Positions 42,201-51,587 of a stretch of 64,000 bases of DNA are shown piece after piece (the stretch's first letter is position 1; each line of letters opens with the position of its first letter). A model generated the notes under the pieces. It ran no database searches and was not told where the DNA came from. It saw only the letters and a list, made by a program, of their open reading frames with translations. This stretch comes from JBBQVK01 sp038211735 (GTDB lineage: Bacteria; Patescibacteriota; Gracilibacteria; Absconditabacterales; Absconditicoccaceae), in assembly GCA_038211735.1 (NCBI GenBank), contig JBBQVK010000002.1:124001-188000 (forward strand), in the 5' to 3' direction. The position numbers were made by a program, and so were the translations under genes.

Positions 42201-43084
42201 CAGAAAAAGCTGACTTAGAAGATCGACAAAAAAATATTCCACTAAGTGCAGCGGGTCAGGAATATCTCACGTCAGATGGATTTAAAGAGCAAATCATAAG
42301 ATTGCGCCCCGAAGTTGTTATCTATTCGCCGTATTTGCGTTGTGAGCAAACAATGGCGTGAGTAAAACAGATAGTGCAAGAGTTTGGGACGCAGTCTGTA
42401 GAATATAAGTCTGATGAAAGACTTGAAATTGGTACATCCAACATTTCTTACTTGCTTGAAGAGTTGCAAGCCACAGGAAAACGTGTCTTGCTTATCTCTC
42501 ACAAAGTAGTATTCGATCCACTATGGAAAGATCAAACAGGAAATATCCCATCTCATCTAGCGTATGGAGAGATCGTTCGTCTTCCAGCTACAAGAATCAC
42601 CAATGAGTTAGATCAATGGATCTTAGCTGAGCTGTATAAAATGTTAACGGAAATGGATCAGGCGTTGGTAGGATACCAGATCGAACCAGCTACGAAAGCG
42701 TTGATCGAGTTTGTAGATAAGTTAACCAATCGATATGTCAGAAGATCAAGAAGAAGATTCCGAAGTGAAGGAATGGGCGATGATAAAAAAGCTGCATATG
42801 CTACGTTGCGAGAAGTACTTTGTACCTATGTAAAGGTTGCAGCGCCGTTTGCACCATTTATGACAGAACATCTTCGACAAGCGATGCAGAACTTTACAGC
42901 TCGTCCTGATGGTGGATCAGTGCACCTAGATTACCGACCAGTAGCAACAGACAAATATATCAACGAACAGCTCATCACTGAAACCGAAACCGTCCGCAAG
43001 ATCATAAAAGGAGCTATGTACTTGAGAGCAAAAAATAAGATCAAGGTGAAACAGCCTTTGTTGAAGCTGGAAGTGAAGATATAG
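39278..43084 (+). CDS. ileS: isoleucyl-tRNA synthetase (type 2) with inserted Nudix, ASCH and histidine-phosphatase domains
   Basis: A 1268-codon frame, continuous when its roughly fourteen TGA are read as Gly. Synthetase landmarks are in order: PHYGH (HIGH motif, residues 47-50), the editing domain with WTTTPRTLPAN and GEDDY, CWFESGSMPYGQ, GLDQTRGWF and KMAKS (KMSKS, 890-894). Three foreign domains interrupt it. Residues about 223-345 are a Nudix hydrolase with a complete box (GGKVDKGESAFDALTREV, then KEEVGL), inside the start of the editing domain. About 716-828 is an ASCH-like domain (ILAGEKTKTYRLGDKF), between SMPYGQ and DQTRGWF. About 968-1105 is a histidine phosphatase with RHAE (His974), SPYLRCEQT, an ERLEIG acid and ISHK (His1075), between the catalytic core and the anticodon-binding part. 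PHYGH points to the type-2, eukaryote-like branch. Confidence 0.92.
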
Positions 43085-43121
43085 ACATTTTCTATTATAA
43101 ATTTGTGATAAGAAGTCGGTA

Positions 43122-43149
43122 TTGACTTATATATTTTGTTGTATATAAA
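43122..43149 (+). promoter_or_regulatory. promoter of the IMPase-family gene
   Basis: TTGACT (43122-43127), a 16-base spacer and TATAAA (43144-43149) precede the start at 43194. Confidence 0.6.
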
Positions 43150-43193
43150 ATATATGACAAAAATTATATAAAGATCATTAAAACCATAACGAA

Positions 43194-44117
43194 ATGAAAC
43201 TAAAGAAATATCACGGTCTCCCCGCTGCGACCTTAGGGTTGATTATGAGAGAGGCAGTCAAGAGAGGGATGGAAGAGGTGCGTAAAAAGCTGAAAAACTT
43301 TGAAGTGCACGAAAAAATTGTTGAATACAAAGCCGAAGACCAGGTTACAGATGCAGACTATGCAGCACAACAAGCAATGAAAAGAGTATTGGAAGAGAAC
43401 TTTCCAATGGCAGGTATTATTGCAGAGGAGTCTGGCTTAAAAAAGGAGTGTTCTCATAAAAAACAACTACTTACTTTTACGATCGACCCTCTCGATGGAA
43501 CAAAAGCATTCGTTCGTAAACAGTCAGATGGTATCGGGTGTATGTTAGCACTTGTTGAAACTACAGAGAAAAACGGGACGAGTACAGAAGACGTAATTTC
43601 TGTATGCATTGGAGATATTATGACCAATGAAAGTTATTATTATCGCCCTGAAAGCGATTCTACACACCGTCTTCATAGCGATAGGAGGGAGCTATTAAAA
43701 TATGTTGCCAAAAAACATCGGAGACTTTTGATGCTTGATGATATCAGAATATTTCCTGAGGTTTATCAGCATCTGTCATTTCCAGAAAGTGGTTACTATC
43801 AATCTATTTCAGTTGTAAATGGTAGTATAGGCACTAACTTTGCTAGGTTGTGGAAAGGGGAAGTAGATGCCATGATTCTCAAAGAACAACGTGTTACACC
43901 ATGGGATCTTACTCCCGTGTATGGCATTAGTAAAAAACTTGGATTTGAGTTTATTACTATTGAACCAGAAACTAAAATCTATCACCTGCTCAAATGGCTG
44001 CAAATAGCGCCATTACAAATTAAGATAATGCCTACTACATTGGTTATACATGAAACACAAATTCAATCATTGATTGATTGGTTGAATGAAAATAAATACC
44101 ATGTGTTAAAGGGATAA
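43194..44117 (+). CDS. inositol monophosphatase family protein
   Basis: A 307-residue magnesium-dependent phosphatase of the IMPase/CysQ superfamily. The metal and phosphate motifs are clear: VTDADYAAQQAM, IIAEESG, DPLDGTKAFV (residues about 101-110) and TPWDLTP near the C-terminus. Substrate could be inositol phosphate, 3'-phosphoadenosine phosphate or a sugar phosphate. It contains about 16 glycines and no TGA, unlike ileS directly upstream, and has its own promoter and terminator. This suggests later acquisition. Confidence 0.85.
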   Translation: MKLKKYHGLPAATLGLIMREAVKRGMEEVRKKLKNFEVHEKIVEYKAEDQVTDADYAAQQAMKRVLEENFPMAGIIAEESGLKKECSHKKQLLTFTIDPLDGTKAFVRKQSDGIGCMLALVETTEKNGTSTEDVISVCIGDIMTNESYYYRPESDSTHRLHSDRRELLKYVAKKHRRLLMLDDIRIFPEVYQHLSFPESGYYQSISVVNGSIGTNFARLWKGEVDAMILKEQRVTPWDLTPVYGISKKLGFEFITIEPETKIYHLLKWLQIAPLQIKIMPTTLVIHETQIQSLIDWLNENKYHVLKG

Positions 44118-44145
44118 GAAAATGATTTTAGTACGCCATTTGATT

Positions 44146-44180
44146 CCATCCCGTCGCATTGACGGGGTGGTTTTTCTTTT
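44146..44180 (+). terminator. intrinsic terminator
   Basis: The ten-base stem CCATCCCGTC/GACGGGGTGG with a five-base loop is followed by TTTTTCTTTTT. The rest of the 268-base gap to 44385 holds nothing I can identify. Confidence 0.85.
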
Positions 44181-44384
44181 TCCAAAAAATTCTTCGCATA
44201 TTCTTTGCTATCTGAACTTCCTTTCCGTATGGTGCTGGCACGATGTGTCGACGCATCATCTAATACTAACAAAAATTTCAGTTGTAATAAAAACTGCGCT
44301 TGATAGTATCGCAGAGGAGTACTTGCTGCGCATCAAATAAGTACAATAAGTTTTTATTAAATTATTTCTCTAAAACTATCAGTC

Positions 44385-45461
44385 ATGAGAAAATTATTTT
44401 ACACCGTCTGCATCAGTATCGCTTGCATAGCAATTATTGCTGGATGTAGCAAACAGAACGTTGATGACGTGGTTACACAACCACAGATTGACAAATTGGT
44501 CGAGGTTTCTTTTGAGGAGCCAGTAGACCTTTCCGTAGCGGCTGAGATTATCAGCCAAGACATCCATATCGTGCAACTACACGCAACGATGGTGGACAAC
44601 ACTGGAGAAAAGTTTACGTATGGACGTAGCTTGGATGACAATGAGGCAATGGATATTCACGAAGTTCAGCAAGATGCGATCAGCTTCTTCGAACACCAGC
44701 AAGAGATCGATGCTCAGGTAGTCGAAGAAGGTATCAAGCAAGGACTCCCAGAGTATGAAGTGCTTTCAGGAGCAACTCCCAAAAGGATTGTAAGCGTGGA
44801 GGTCTCTTATTTGATGATGCAGATGACTGCAAAGCAACGAGACCAGTTAGCTCCCTTGATGGAAGAACTCAAAGCAGATGTCACGGTACGGGATAACGAT
44901 TCCAAAAAGGTCGAAGAACAAGCTGACAATGACAACAGCAGAGCAGCACTCAAATGGGTACCAAATATTGGTAATCTAACCACTGGAGACTATAGTTCTA
45001 CACAACGCTATGCGTATCAACGCGTAAGATGGCAGAACAATAATCCATTCAGTAGATGGTATACCTACGAGCACGACTTCTTCCTCAATAACTATTCTGA
45101 CAATCGTGGAACATACTTCTCACGCGCACAGAACAGTCAGGGATTTCCTATTTGCACATGGACGACAAATCTGCCATCGCCTTACTTGGATACTCGCTTT
45201 GGGGATGCTCCTGGAGAGGTAGCATATACCATTGGCTGTGGTGATGCCTATAAGATCGATGAACGTGAATGGTATACTTCCACTATCCGTGTAATGAAAG
45301 GGGATGTTAATACAGACAAGGGAAAACTTACTGCGCAGTTGGGTACGCAGATCCCAGTCGGATGTACTTCTTCATGGTGTAGTTTCGCTGTTACGAATGT
45401 GAAGCTCATCAAAGCTTGGGATATCAAACTTCCAGGGACAAAATACTGGACGTACTGATAG
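44385..45461 (+). CDS. predicted lipoprotein ending in TGA-TAG
   Basis: A 358-residue protein with a lipoprotein signal peptide (IAIIAGC, lipidated Cys21) and an acidic helical first half (to about residue 185). The second half is aromatic and Asn-rich with several cysteines (WTTNLP, TIGCGDAYK, CTSSWCSF). No domain is recognised. All 19 internal glycines are GGN. The frame ends TAC-TGA-TAG: in the host code the last residue is Gly and TAG stops, in the standard code TGA would stop one codon earlier. This looks like a transferred standard-code gene that gained, or already had, a backup stop. Confidence 0.7.
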
Positions 45462-45504
45462 GTCTTCATTACCGCTAGTAAACACTCTAAACACTTTTTT
45501 CTTT

Positions 45505-45532
45505 CCCGCATATTATGGTATGCGGGTTTTTG
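45505..45532 (+). terminator. intrinsic terminator
   Basis: An eight-base stem CCCGCATA/TATGCGGG with a six-base loop and T-run ends the lipoprotein transcript. Confidence 0.85.
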
Positions 45533-45576
45533 CTTAATTGACTTACCTTTTCAGATTGAATCGATCTATCTCTACC

Positions 45577-45606
45577 TTGATTTAGAGGCTAGAATAGCTA
45601 TATAAT
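45577..45606 (+). promoter_or_regulatory. possible promoter of atpG
   Basis: TTGATT (45577-45582) with TATATA at 45599-45604 (16-base spacer) or TATAAT at 45601-45606 (18-base spacer), 32 bases before the start codon. Confidence 0.5.
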
Positions 45607-45637
45607 TCCTTATATTTATGAACATTTCATCGATCAT

Positions 45638-46531
45638 ATGGCCAATCTCAAACAGATCAAAACCAAGATAAAGTCAGTCAAAAACCTACAAAAGATCACC
45701 AAGGCGTTGGAGATAGTTTCTACCGTGAAACTCCAAAAAACGAAAGGTCAGGCTGATGCATTGAAGCACTACCTGATCGACCTTATGGCGATACTTGCTC
45801 AGGTTGGAGAAAAGATTGATCTTTTTGATGCATCCCAAGAACAAACTTCCAAAAATAGCGAAAAAAATCTTATTATAGTAGTAACTTCTGAAAGAGGACT
45901 CTGCGGAGGACTCAACTCAAAACTTCTAAGGAAAGTTTATGCAGAGACCGCGCAAAGTGAAAATAATGAATTTTTCATCATAGGGAAGAAATGATTAGAG
46001 TTTGGGAAAAGAGCAGGACGGAATATCGTTGGGTCACTAAGCGCAGGAGATATCTATAGTGAAGAAGATATGCTTCCTTTGTTTAGTTTTTTTGATGTAG
46101 CATTGGATGAGAGGTCTTACAAAGAGATTAAACTCTACTTCAACTATTTCAAAAACACGATGACACAATTGCCTACGCAATCGTTTCTCTATCCAATTAC
46201 TAAAACTTCTTTTGAAAAACTTCTGAAAGAGTTAGAGCTTTCTTATACTATCTCCAATCAAATGGACTCCAAAGATCTTTTGGTAGAGCCAGACATTGCT
46301 ACATATCTCAAAGAGATCAAAAGACAGATTAGAAATTATGCGATAGCATCAGCTGTTATTCAGAATAAGACAGGTGAACACGCAGCTCGTATGATTGCAA
46401 TGAAGAGCGCAAAAGATAACGCATCTGGATTTGTTAAATCATTGACGCTCAGCTACAACAAAGCCCGCCAAGGTTCTATTACGCAAGAGATTTCTGAGAT
46501 TGTGAGCGCGAAGATCGCGATCGAAGGGTAG
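45638..46531 (+). CDS. atpG: F-type ATP synthase subunit gamma
   Basis: A 297-residue central-stalk subunit that couples rotor movement to catalysis. The N-terminal KQIKTKIKSVKNLQKITKALE and the C-terminal ARMIAMKSAKDNA segment with LSYNKARQGSITQEISEIV are the conserved coiled coil, and TSERGLCGGLNS is the family signature. One TGA (45992) is read as Gly. Notably, it stands alone with its own promoter and terminator, with no other atp gene within the window on either side. Confidence 0.9.
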
Positions 46532-46585
46532 TATTGACTTTCTGCGATAATCGCATATATTGACTTCATCATAGAGTTAAAAAAA

Positions 46586-46610
46586 AGCGTGGAGATCCAC
46601 GTGTTTTTTT
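46586..46610 (+). terminator. intrinsic terminator after atpG
   Basis: A short CGTGG/CCACG stem with loop AGAT lies between an A-run and seven T. Confidence 0.8.
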
Positions 46611-46628
46611 ATCTCTAAAATCTCACAG

Positions 46629-47615
46629 ATGGATACGGAATGTACAATATGTTGCAACTCATCAGCAAATCCTGTTATTAAAATCGGTGAAGATTGACTA
46701 TGTACGATATGTGCATCATATAAAAAACAGTTTGATCCAAAGATTTTGTACGAAGAACAAAAATTTATAGATGAGCTATTAACCAAAAACTGATGAACAT
46801 GTATGGTTGGTATCTCTGGTGGAAAAGATAGTACGGCAACATTGTTAACATTGCTTGATCGAGGAGTGACTCCTCTGGCATTTACATTTGATATATGATA
46901 TGATCCTTCTAGTACCTATTATAGAGCGTCGGAGTTAGCGGAAAAATTACAAGTACCTTATGAACGCATCGATATTAGATCGCATATAACTGATGCAGAT
47001 AGAACGTGTTATCGTCAGCTCATAGAAGCGTATCAACTACCTCTCGATACTACTACTGCAAAAAAATTTAAAGAACGATATGCGCAAGGGAGAGATCATT
47101 ACAACACAAAAGATACAACAATCTTGCCGTATATCCGCCCTTGTCAGATTTGTAGAAAGATTGTGATCAAGGCATATTATGCAGAAGCTAAAAAGAGAGG
47201 AGTAGATATCATCTTCTTAGGGATGAATGAACGGACACACCTCTCTGCAACAGGTAAATACTCAGCTATTAGAGCACTTCAACCATTTGCAAATGAGCCT
47301 CCAGTCTATATAGTCCATCTACCGTATTTGTTACAAAGGACACTCGAAGAGACAAAAAAGATTATCCAACAAGTTGATTGGATGCCTCCCGCAGGTGACC
47401 TGTTAGTAGAGACAAATCACAACTCCTGCTTATTGGCTGCAGCAACCGAAAGGAAGTTTATAGACCTCTTAGGATTCCATCCTGACTGTATGAGGTTAAG
47501 TAGAGAGGTGACGGTATGATTCCTAAAAAAATCAGAGGCTATGGCTGCCTTGGGAAATATACCGACTAATGCGGTTTCTTTAGTTGAAATACTACAGCAA
47601 GCATGAATCATCTAG
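46629..47615 (+). CDS. PP-loop ATP pyrophosphatase with N-terminal Cys motif
   Basis: A 328-residue enzyme of the adenine-nucleotide alpha-hydrolase group, which adenylates a substrate before transfer of sulfur or nitrogen. The PP-loop is VGISGGKDST (about residues 60-69). The N-terminus has CTICC and LCTIC, a probable zinc knuckle like that of sugar amidotransferases (PseA/WbpG type), and CQICRK lies near 173. The layout fits either sugar amidotransferase or tRNA thiolation, and I cannot decide. Seven or more TGA codons occur. The end overlaps the next gene by 13 bases. Confidence 0.75.
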
Positions 47616-48166
47616 ATAGGCCAATCATTATTTGTATCACCTGAAAAATGTGAGCAGGTAAAGATACTATTGCTGAAAAACTTGCGCGCGGCTTATCAAT
47701 TCCTTTACTAGGGGTGAGTAACGTGCTACGCGAGATGGCTGCACAACAGTGATTATGATCTGCTAGAGATGACTTAAGAGAACTATCAAATACTCCAGGT
47801 ACGGTAGAGGCCTTAGAGCAAATGATACTTGATCGTCTTTCTCCTATATGAATGCTAGTCGGGATTAGAATCCCTGATCTGTATAGCTCTTTGCAGAATA
47901 AAGCGAAAACGTGTCTGATATGGGTAGAAGCGCCAAATGAGGTAAGAATGGAAAGAATTACAAAAAGGAATAAACCATGAGATCCCCACGATTTAGAAAT
48001 ACTCCTAGAGTTTGAAGCGAGAGAGTATAAACATGGAAATAAACTTAATATCGATGCACTACATGATAGTAGTGATTACACCATAGACAACGCTTGAGAT
48101 TTAATAGCTCTCGGAAAAGAACTAGAAAAAGCTACACTACGACTAAAGAACTTTCTTATCTCTTAA
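47603..48166 (+). CDS. P-loop kinase-like NTPase
   Basis: A 187-residue P-loop protein. The Walker A motif GKMGAGKDT (residues 15-23) has both of its first two glycines encoded by TGA, strong evidence for the Gly code. LIWVEAPNEVRMERITKRN resembles the lid region of nucleotide or dephospho-CoA kinases, and GSARDDLREL a substrate-binding helix. The phosphate acceptor is unknown. Eight TGA codons prevent detection by standard ORF calling. It overlaps the PP-loop gene and precedes the IscU-like gene by 6 bases, so the three form an operon. Confidence 0.75.
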
Positions 48167-48172
48167 TATATC

Positions 48173-48613
48173 ATGGCAGAGTACAGCGATCTTATACAGT
48201 CATACAGTCGCGATCCAATCAATCAGTACGTGATGGATAATTTTACGGTATCCTACGAACAATGAAATTCGATATGTGCTGATAGTATAATTATCTATTT
48301 AAAAATCTCTGAGGAGTGAATTATAGAAGAGTATAGCCATGCAGGACAACCTGCGATGTTTACTCTCGCTGCGGCGAGTATGTTAGCAGAGGAAGTGGCA
48401 GATGTGCATGTCGATGAAGTTTTGAAACGGAACTATGCGTTTATGAAGGGGATTGGCTTTGAAGTGAGTCCAAGGAGGAAGAGGAGTGCAGTGAGTGCCT
48501 TGCTGGCTGTGAGAAACGCAATACACTTGTGGAAGAAAGATTGATTAGTAGATACCTATGAGATTGTCTTGGAGGAAAGGGAAGAGGAGATTGATTGTCT
48601 TAGAGGAAGTTAA
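48173..48613 (+). CDS. IscU/SufU-like scaffold protein with missing cysteine ligands
   Basis: A 146-residue protein with the SufU/IscU shape: YSDLIQSYSRDPINQ at the start, VSYEQGNSICADSIIIYLKI around the first ligand, then AMFTLAAASMLAEEV. Only the first Cys (in SICADS) remains; the second (normally GCAIS) reads GQPAMF and the third (RKCA) reads KRSA. It thus probably does not hold a normal Fe-S cluster, though it may bind zinc or a partner such as SufS. sufC and sufB lie 0.6 and 4 kb downstream. Four TGA codons occur. Confidence 0.7.
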
Positions 48614-48705
48614 ATTTCTCTCTAAGTAGATAGCGGGTAGATAGCGAATATTTCTTCCGAAATAGGATCCTTCAATCTTAAAACAGCAAATACTTTGCGC
48701 TTACA

Positions 48706-48735
48706 AGAAACCCTGCGCCTAAGCGCAGGGTTTCT
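48706..48735. terminator. bidirectional intrinsic terminator
   Basis: A 14-base perfect stem (AAGAAACCCTGCGC and complement) with loop CTAA lies between the IscU-like gene and a convergent small gene. The rest of this 160-base gap is featureless. Confidence 0.85.
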
Positions 48736-48773
48736 TGGTGTTTTATTCTCAATTATCTATCTCATAATGGTGC

Positions 48774-49055
48774 CTACGCAGCCTTCTTCTGTTTTGAATG
48801 CGGAGTGCGTGGCATTTGGATTGGTTTGCCAAATTTCTCTGCAAACATTTTGCTTCTTCTAACGACCTCTTCTCTCTTCTCAATATTTAATGCTTCTACT
48901 ATCTTACCTTCAGCAAGCTTTATATTACTTGGGTTTTCAAACATTTGAACAATCTCTTTGTAAGTATTTTGGGACAGTCTATAGAGTTTCCCTCATTTCT
49001 TAATTTCAGGACTAAGTCAGTCACTGAGACGTTCACCATGTGATAGATTGTTCAT
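48774..49055 (-). CDS. small hypothetical protein
   Basis: A 93-residue basic protein on the minus strand, continuous only if two TGA codons near its N-terminus (in LSDGLSPE and IKKGGKLY) are Gly. It has helical segments (SQNTYKEIVQMFENP, EGKIVEALNIEKREEVV) and a basic C-terminus. YRLSQNTYKEIVQMF followed by IKLAEGKIVEAL could be a small helix-turn-helix-like domain, but I do not recognise the family. It is divergent from sufC. Confidence 0.55.
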
Positions 49056-49146
49056 ATGTAGATTTGTTTTTGTTGCTAAACGTTAATATTGTACCCATAT
49101 TTGTGATATTCTCCAAAAAATTTGTGATTCGCAGTTCAGATAGTCA

Positions 49147-49174
49147 TTGATAAAATGTAAAAAATACCTATAGT
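49147..49174 (+). promoter_or_regulatory. promoter of sufC
   Basis: TTGATA (49147-49152), a 16-base spacer and TATAGT (49169-49174), 28 bases before the start codon. Confidence 0.6.
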
Positions 49175-49201
49175 CTTTATTCTTTTATTGGTGTGCTCTA
49201 G

Positions 49202-49945
49202 ATGCTTACAATTTCGAATCTCTCAGTAAAAGTGGAGAACAAAGCCGTTCTCAATGATGTTTCGTGCCAGTTTATCCCTGGTAGTAATTACTGCATTCTA
49301 TGAAAGAATGGCTCAGGGAAGTCATCGCTAGCTTTAACCATAATGGGACATCCGAATTACCAGATAGTCCAAGGCACGATTGACCTGGATGGAGAAAATG
49401 TCTTACGTATGTCTCCTGATCAAAGGGCACAGGCATGAATCTTTGTAGCTTTTCAAGCTATCCCAGAAATCAAAGGGATCAAGTTATTCGAATTCCTGCG
49501 TACCATATACAATAGCAAACGACAGAAAAAAGAGTCATTCGTTACATTCAAGAAACTTATACTTCCGCTTTTGGATGAACTCAAGATTGACCATGAATTT
49601 TTGCGAAGAGACTTGAATGTAGGTTTCAGCGGGGGTGAAAGAAGGAAAATAGAGATACTCCAATTGAAAATTCTTCAACCCAGGTATATATTTTTGGACG
49701 AGGTCGATAGTGGATTGGATGTAGATGCGTTTAGGTCAGTAGTCGAATTACTCAAGGAGATAAATAATCAAGATAATTGTTTTGTCGTGATTACCCACTA
49801 CTTCACGATTTTGGAGCATCTAGCGGTCGATCAGGTGATCGTCCTTGATGAAGGACATATTGTCGCTACTGGAGATAAAGAGTTAGCTGAGCAGATCAAA
49901 AACCTGTGATTTGAACACACAAAAGTGACCGGCAGAGCATTATAG
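49202..49945 (+). CDS. sufC: Fe-S cluster assembly ATPase SufC
   Basis: A 247-residue ABC-type ATPase of the SUF complex, which works with SufB (and usually SufD) to build Fe-S clusters. Walker A is GKNGSGKSS from residue 34, with the first Gly TGA-coded. FVAFQAIPEIKGI is the SufC Q-loop, VGFSGGERRKIEILQL the ABC signature, IFLDEVDSGLDVD the Walker B region, and ITHY the switch His. The last 11 codons follow a TGA at 49907. sufB lies 2.9 kb downstream, separated by unrelated genes. Confidence 0.95.
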
Positions 49946-50033
49946 GCGATAAAGAACTCTCATTGACATTTTCCTTATTTTAGTTATATATCTATTAATT
50001 AAGCTGATAGATTTTTATTTCCATATCACTCAC

Positions 50034-51137
50034 ATGGCAACTTTTAGAATGGTAGTTCACGTTTGAGCAGGCGTTCTAGTTACAGCTAGCGCATTTTTGT
50101 TCGGTTCAGTTGTGGTTGCATCAAACAGTTCGTATAATGACTTTCGAGGTAAGATTGTAGCTATAAATGAAGACGCATCTACTACGCGTCTCAGTAACGA
50201 TAGAGTAATGCTACAACATAAGAACTTAGACCTCTTGGTAGAAGCAGTAGATGAAGATGGACGCCTCATAGATGATGATGATAGATATCATGTAGTGGCT
50301 GTTGTAGATGAAGATGGATACTACGAAAAGACGGTTAGCGCTCTTTACAAAAGTAGTGAAGACGCTCGGCGCATATCTACTACGTTAGGAGAACGCACTG
50401 ATTCTGTAACACTCTATCTTTTGTGTGATAATTGTAGCACAGGATATAAATTTGGACATGTATGATCGTATAACAAATGGAATATTGTAGATTCAGTATA
50501 CTTGAGAGTAGAGTTGGATGATGACTTTAGTAACAAAAGAATATGACGTACATCATATCGTAAGTGGAGCAACTTTGAGGACTACAAAGATTTCTTTAAC
50601 AACGACAGTCGTTATTCAAGTTTTGCTATAGCACAGTATAATGGCTCTAGTAAGGGTAATTACAGCTCTAGTAACAAAAAAATTACACATAAGGATAAGG
50701 ACTATGATTATTATAGTAAAGGCTATGATCAGTATTCTCGGAAAGATTATCGTTCCCTAGGAAACATAGACTATGATGCTTATAACAAAAAAGACAGCTA
50801 TAATTCAAGAAATACTTCTTATTCTAATGGAGGTAAATGTGCTAGCAGTCGATGCGCTCCTACTGCAGGGCAACCTACAGTACCTAAAACTACTACACGC
50901 ATACCACCTACTACAGCTTGTCGATCAACAACTGTAGGGTGTGGAAATCCAAATTACGTTACTCCAACCTATCAAAAACCCACCTCTACAAAGACTTATT
51001 ACTACAACAACCCTACATACAGTAACCCTCCTACCAATTATTATACTCCACCGAGTAATTATACCCCACCTACGACTACAACAAAAGTTTATCAATGTAG
51101 TAGTAATGGTTGTAAATGGATCTATACGCAAGGATAA
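50034..51137 (+). CDS. secreted Tyr/Ser/Asn-rich surface protein
   Basis: A 367-residue protein with a signal-anchor segment (about 8-30, containing a TGA Gly), a globular region to about 190 with an acidic DDDDRYH stretch and a CDNC pair, and then a low-complexity region rich in Tyr, Ser, Asn and Lys. The C-terminal 100 residues are Pro/Thr/Tyr repeats with paired cysteines (CASSRC, CRSTTVGC, CSSNGC). Such tails span cell walls or form adhesive surfaces. No family is recognised. It stands alone between sufC and sufB. Confidence 0.65.
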
Positions 51138-51181
51138 TTTCAAAAAGACTAATAGACTTTAAGTTACGAAAGAAGTATACT

Positions 51182-51212
51182 AACCACTGCATCGCAAGAT
51201 GTAGTGGTTTTA
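51182..51212 (+). terminator. intrinsic terminator
   Basis: A twelve-base stem AACCACTGCATC/GATGTAGTGGTT with loop GCAA, followed by a T-rich stretch. Confidence 0.8.
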
Positions 51213-51230
51213 TAAATTTTTGGGGAAAAT

Positions 51231-51587
51231 ATGTGACCTGTTAAACAAGCTATGATAGAAATAGTAAATCGTATCCCGTACGGATATGTCACATGGTTTG
51301 GCGCGATTGCAGAACTTGTGCGTGAAATGACGGAAACCCGCATTACAGCACAGATGATAGGACGGCAACTTTCATGACTACCTCGTCATGAACGACAACA
51401 ACTTCCTTGGTGGAGAGTAATAGCAAAAAATTGATATGTAAGTACATTAAAATTATGAGACAAATGACGAGAGCAAATTGAATTATTAAAAAAAGAATGA
51501 GTAGAAGTTACTCAATATATGGTCGATATGGATATTTATTCAGTCGATGCAATTGGATTGAAAAACGCTAAAAGCACACAAAAGTAA
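51231..51587 (+). CDS. alkyltransferase-like protein (ATL)
   Basis: A 118-residue relative of O6-alkylguanine-DNA methyltransferase. IVNRIPYGYVTWFGAIAELV is the DNA-binding helix region (20 residues at about 10-29) and LPWWRVIAKNGYVS is the site where active enzymes have PCHRV. The reactive Cys is replaced by Trp, as in ATL proteins, which bind alkylated guanine and hand it to nucleotide excision repair. Seven TGA codons hide it from standard calling. ATG 51231 has TGA as second codon; ATG 51252 is the alternative. Confidence 0.8.

Noticed and set aside
44122..44340. 72-codon ORF after the IMPase gene
   Set aside because: It includes the terminator hairpin and T-run at 44146-44180 and has no recognisable sequence.
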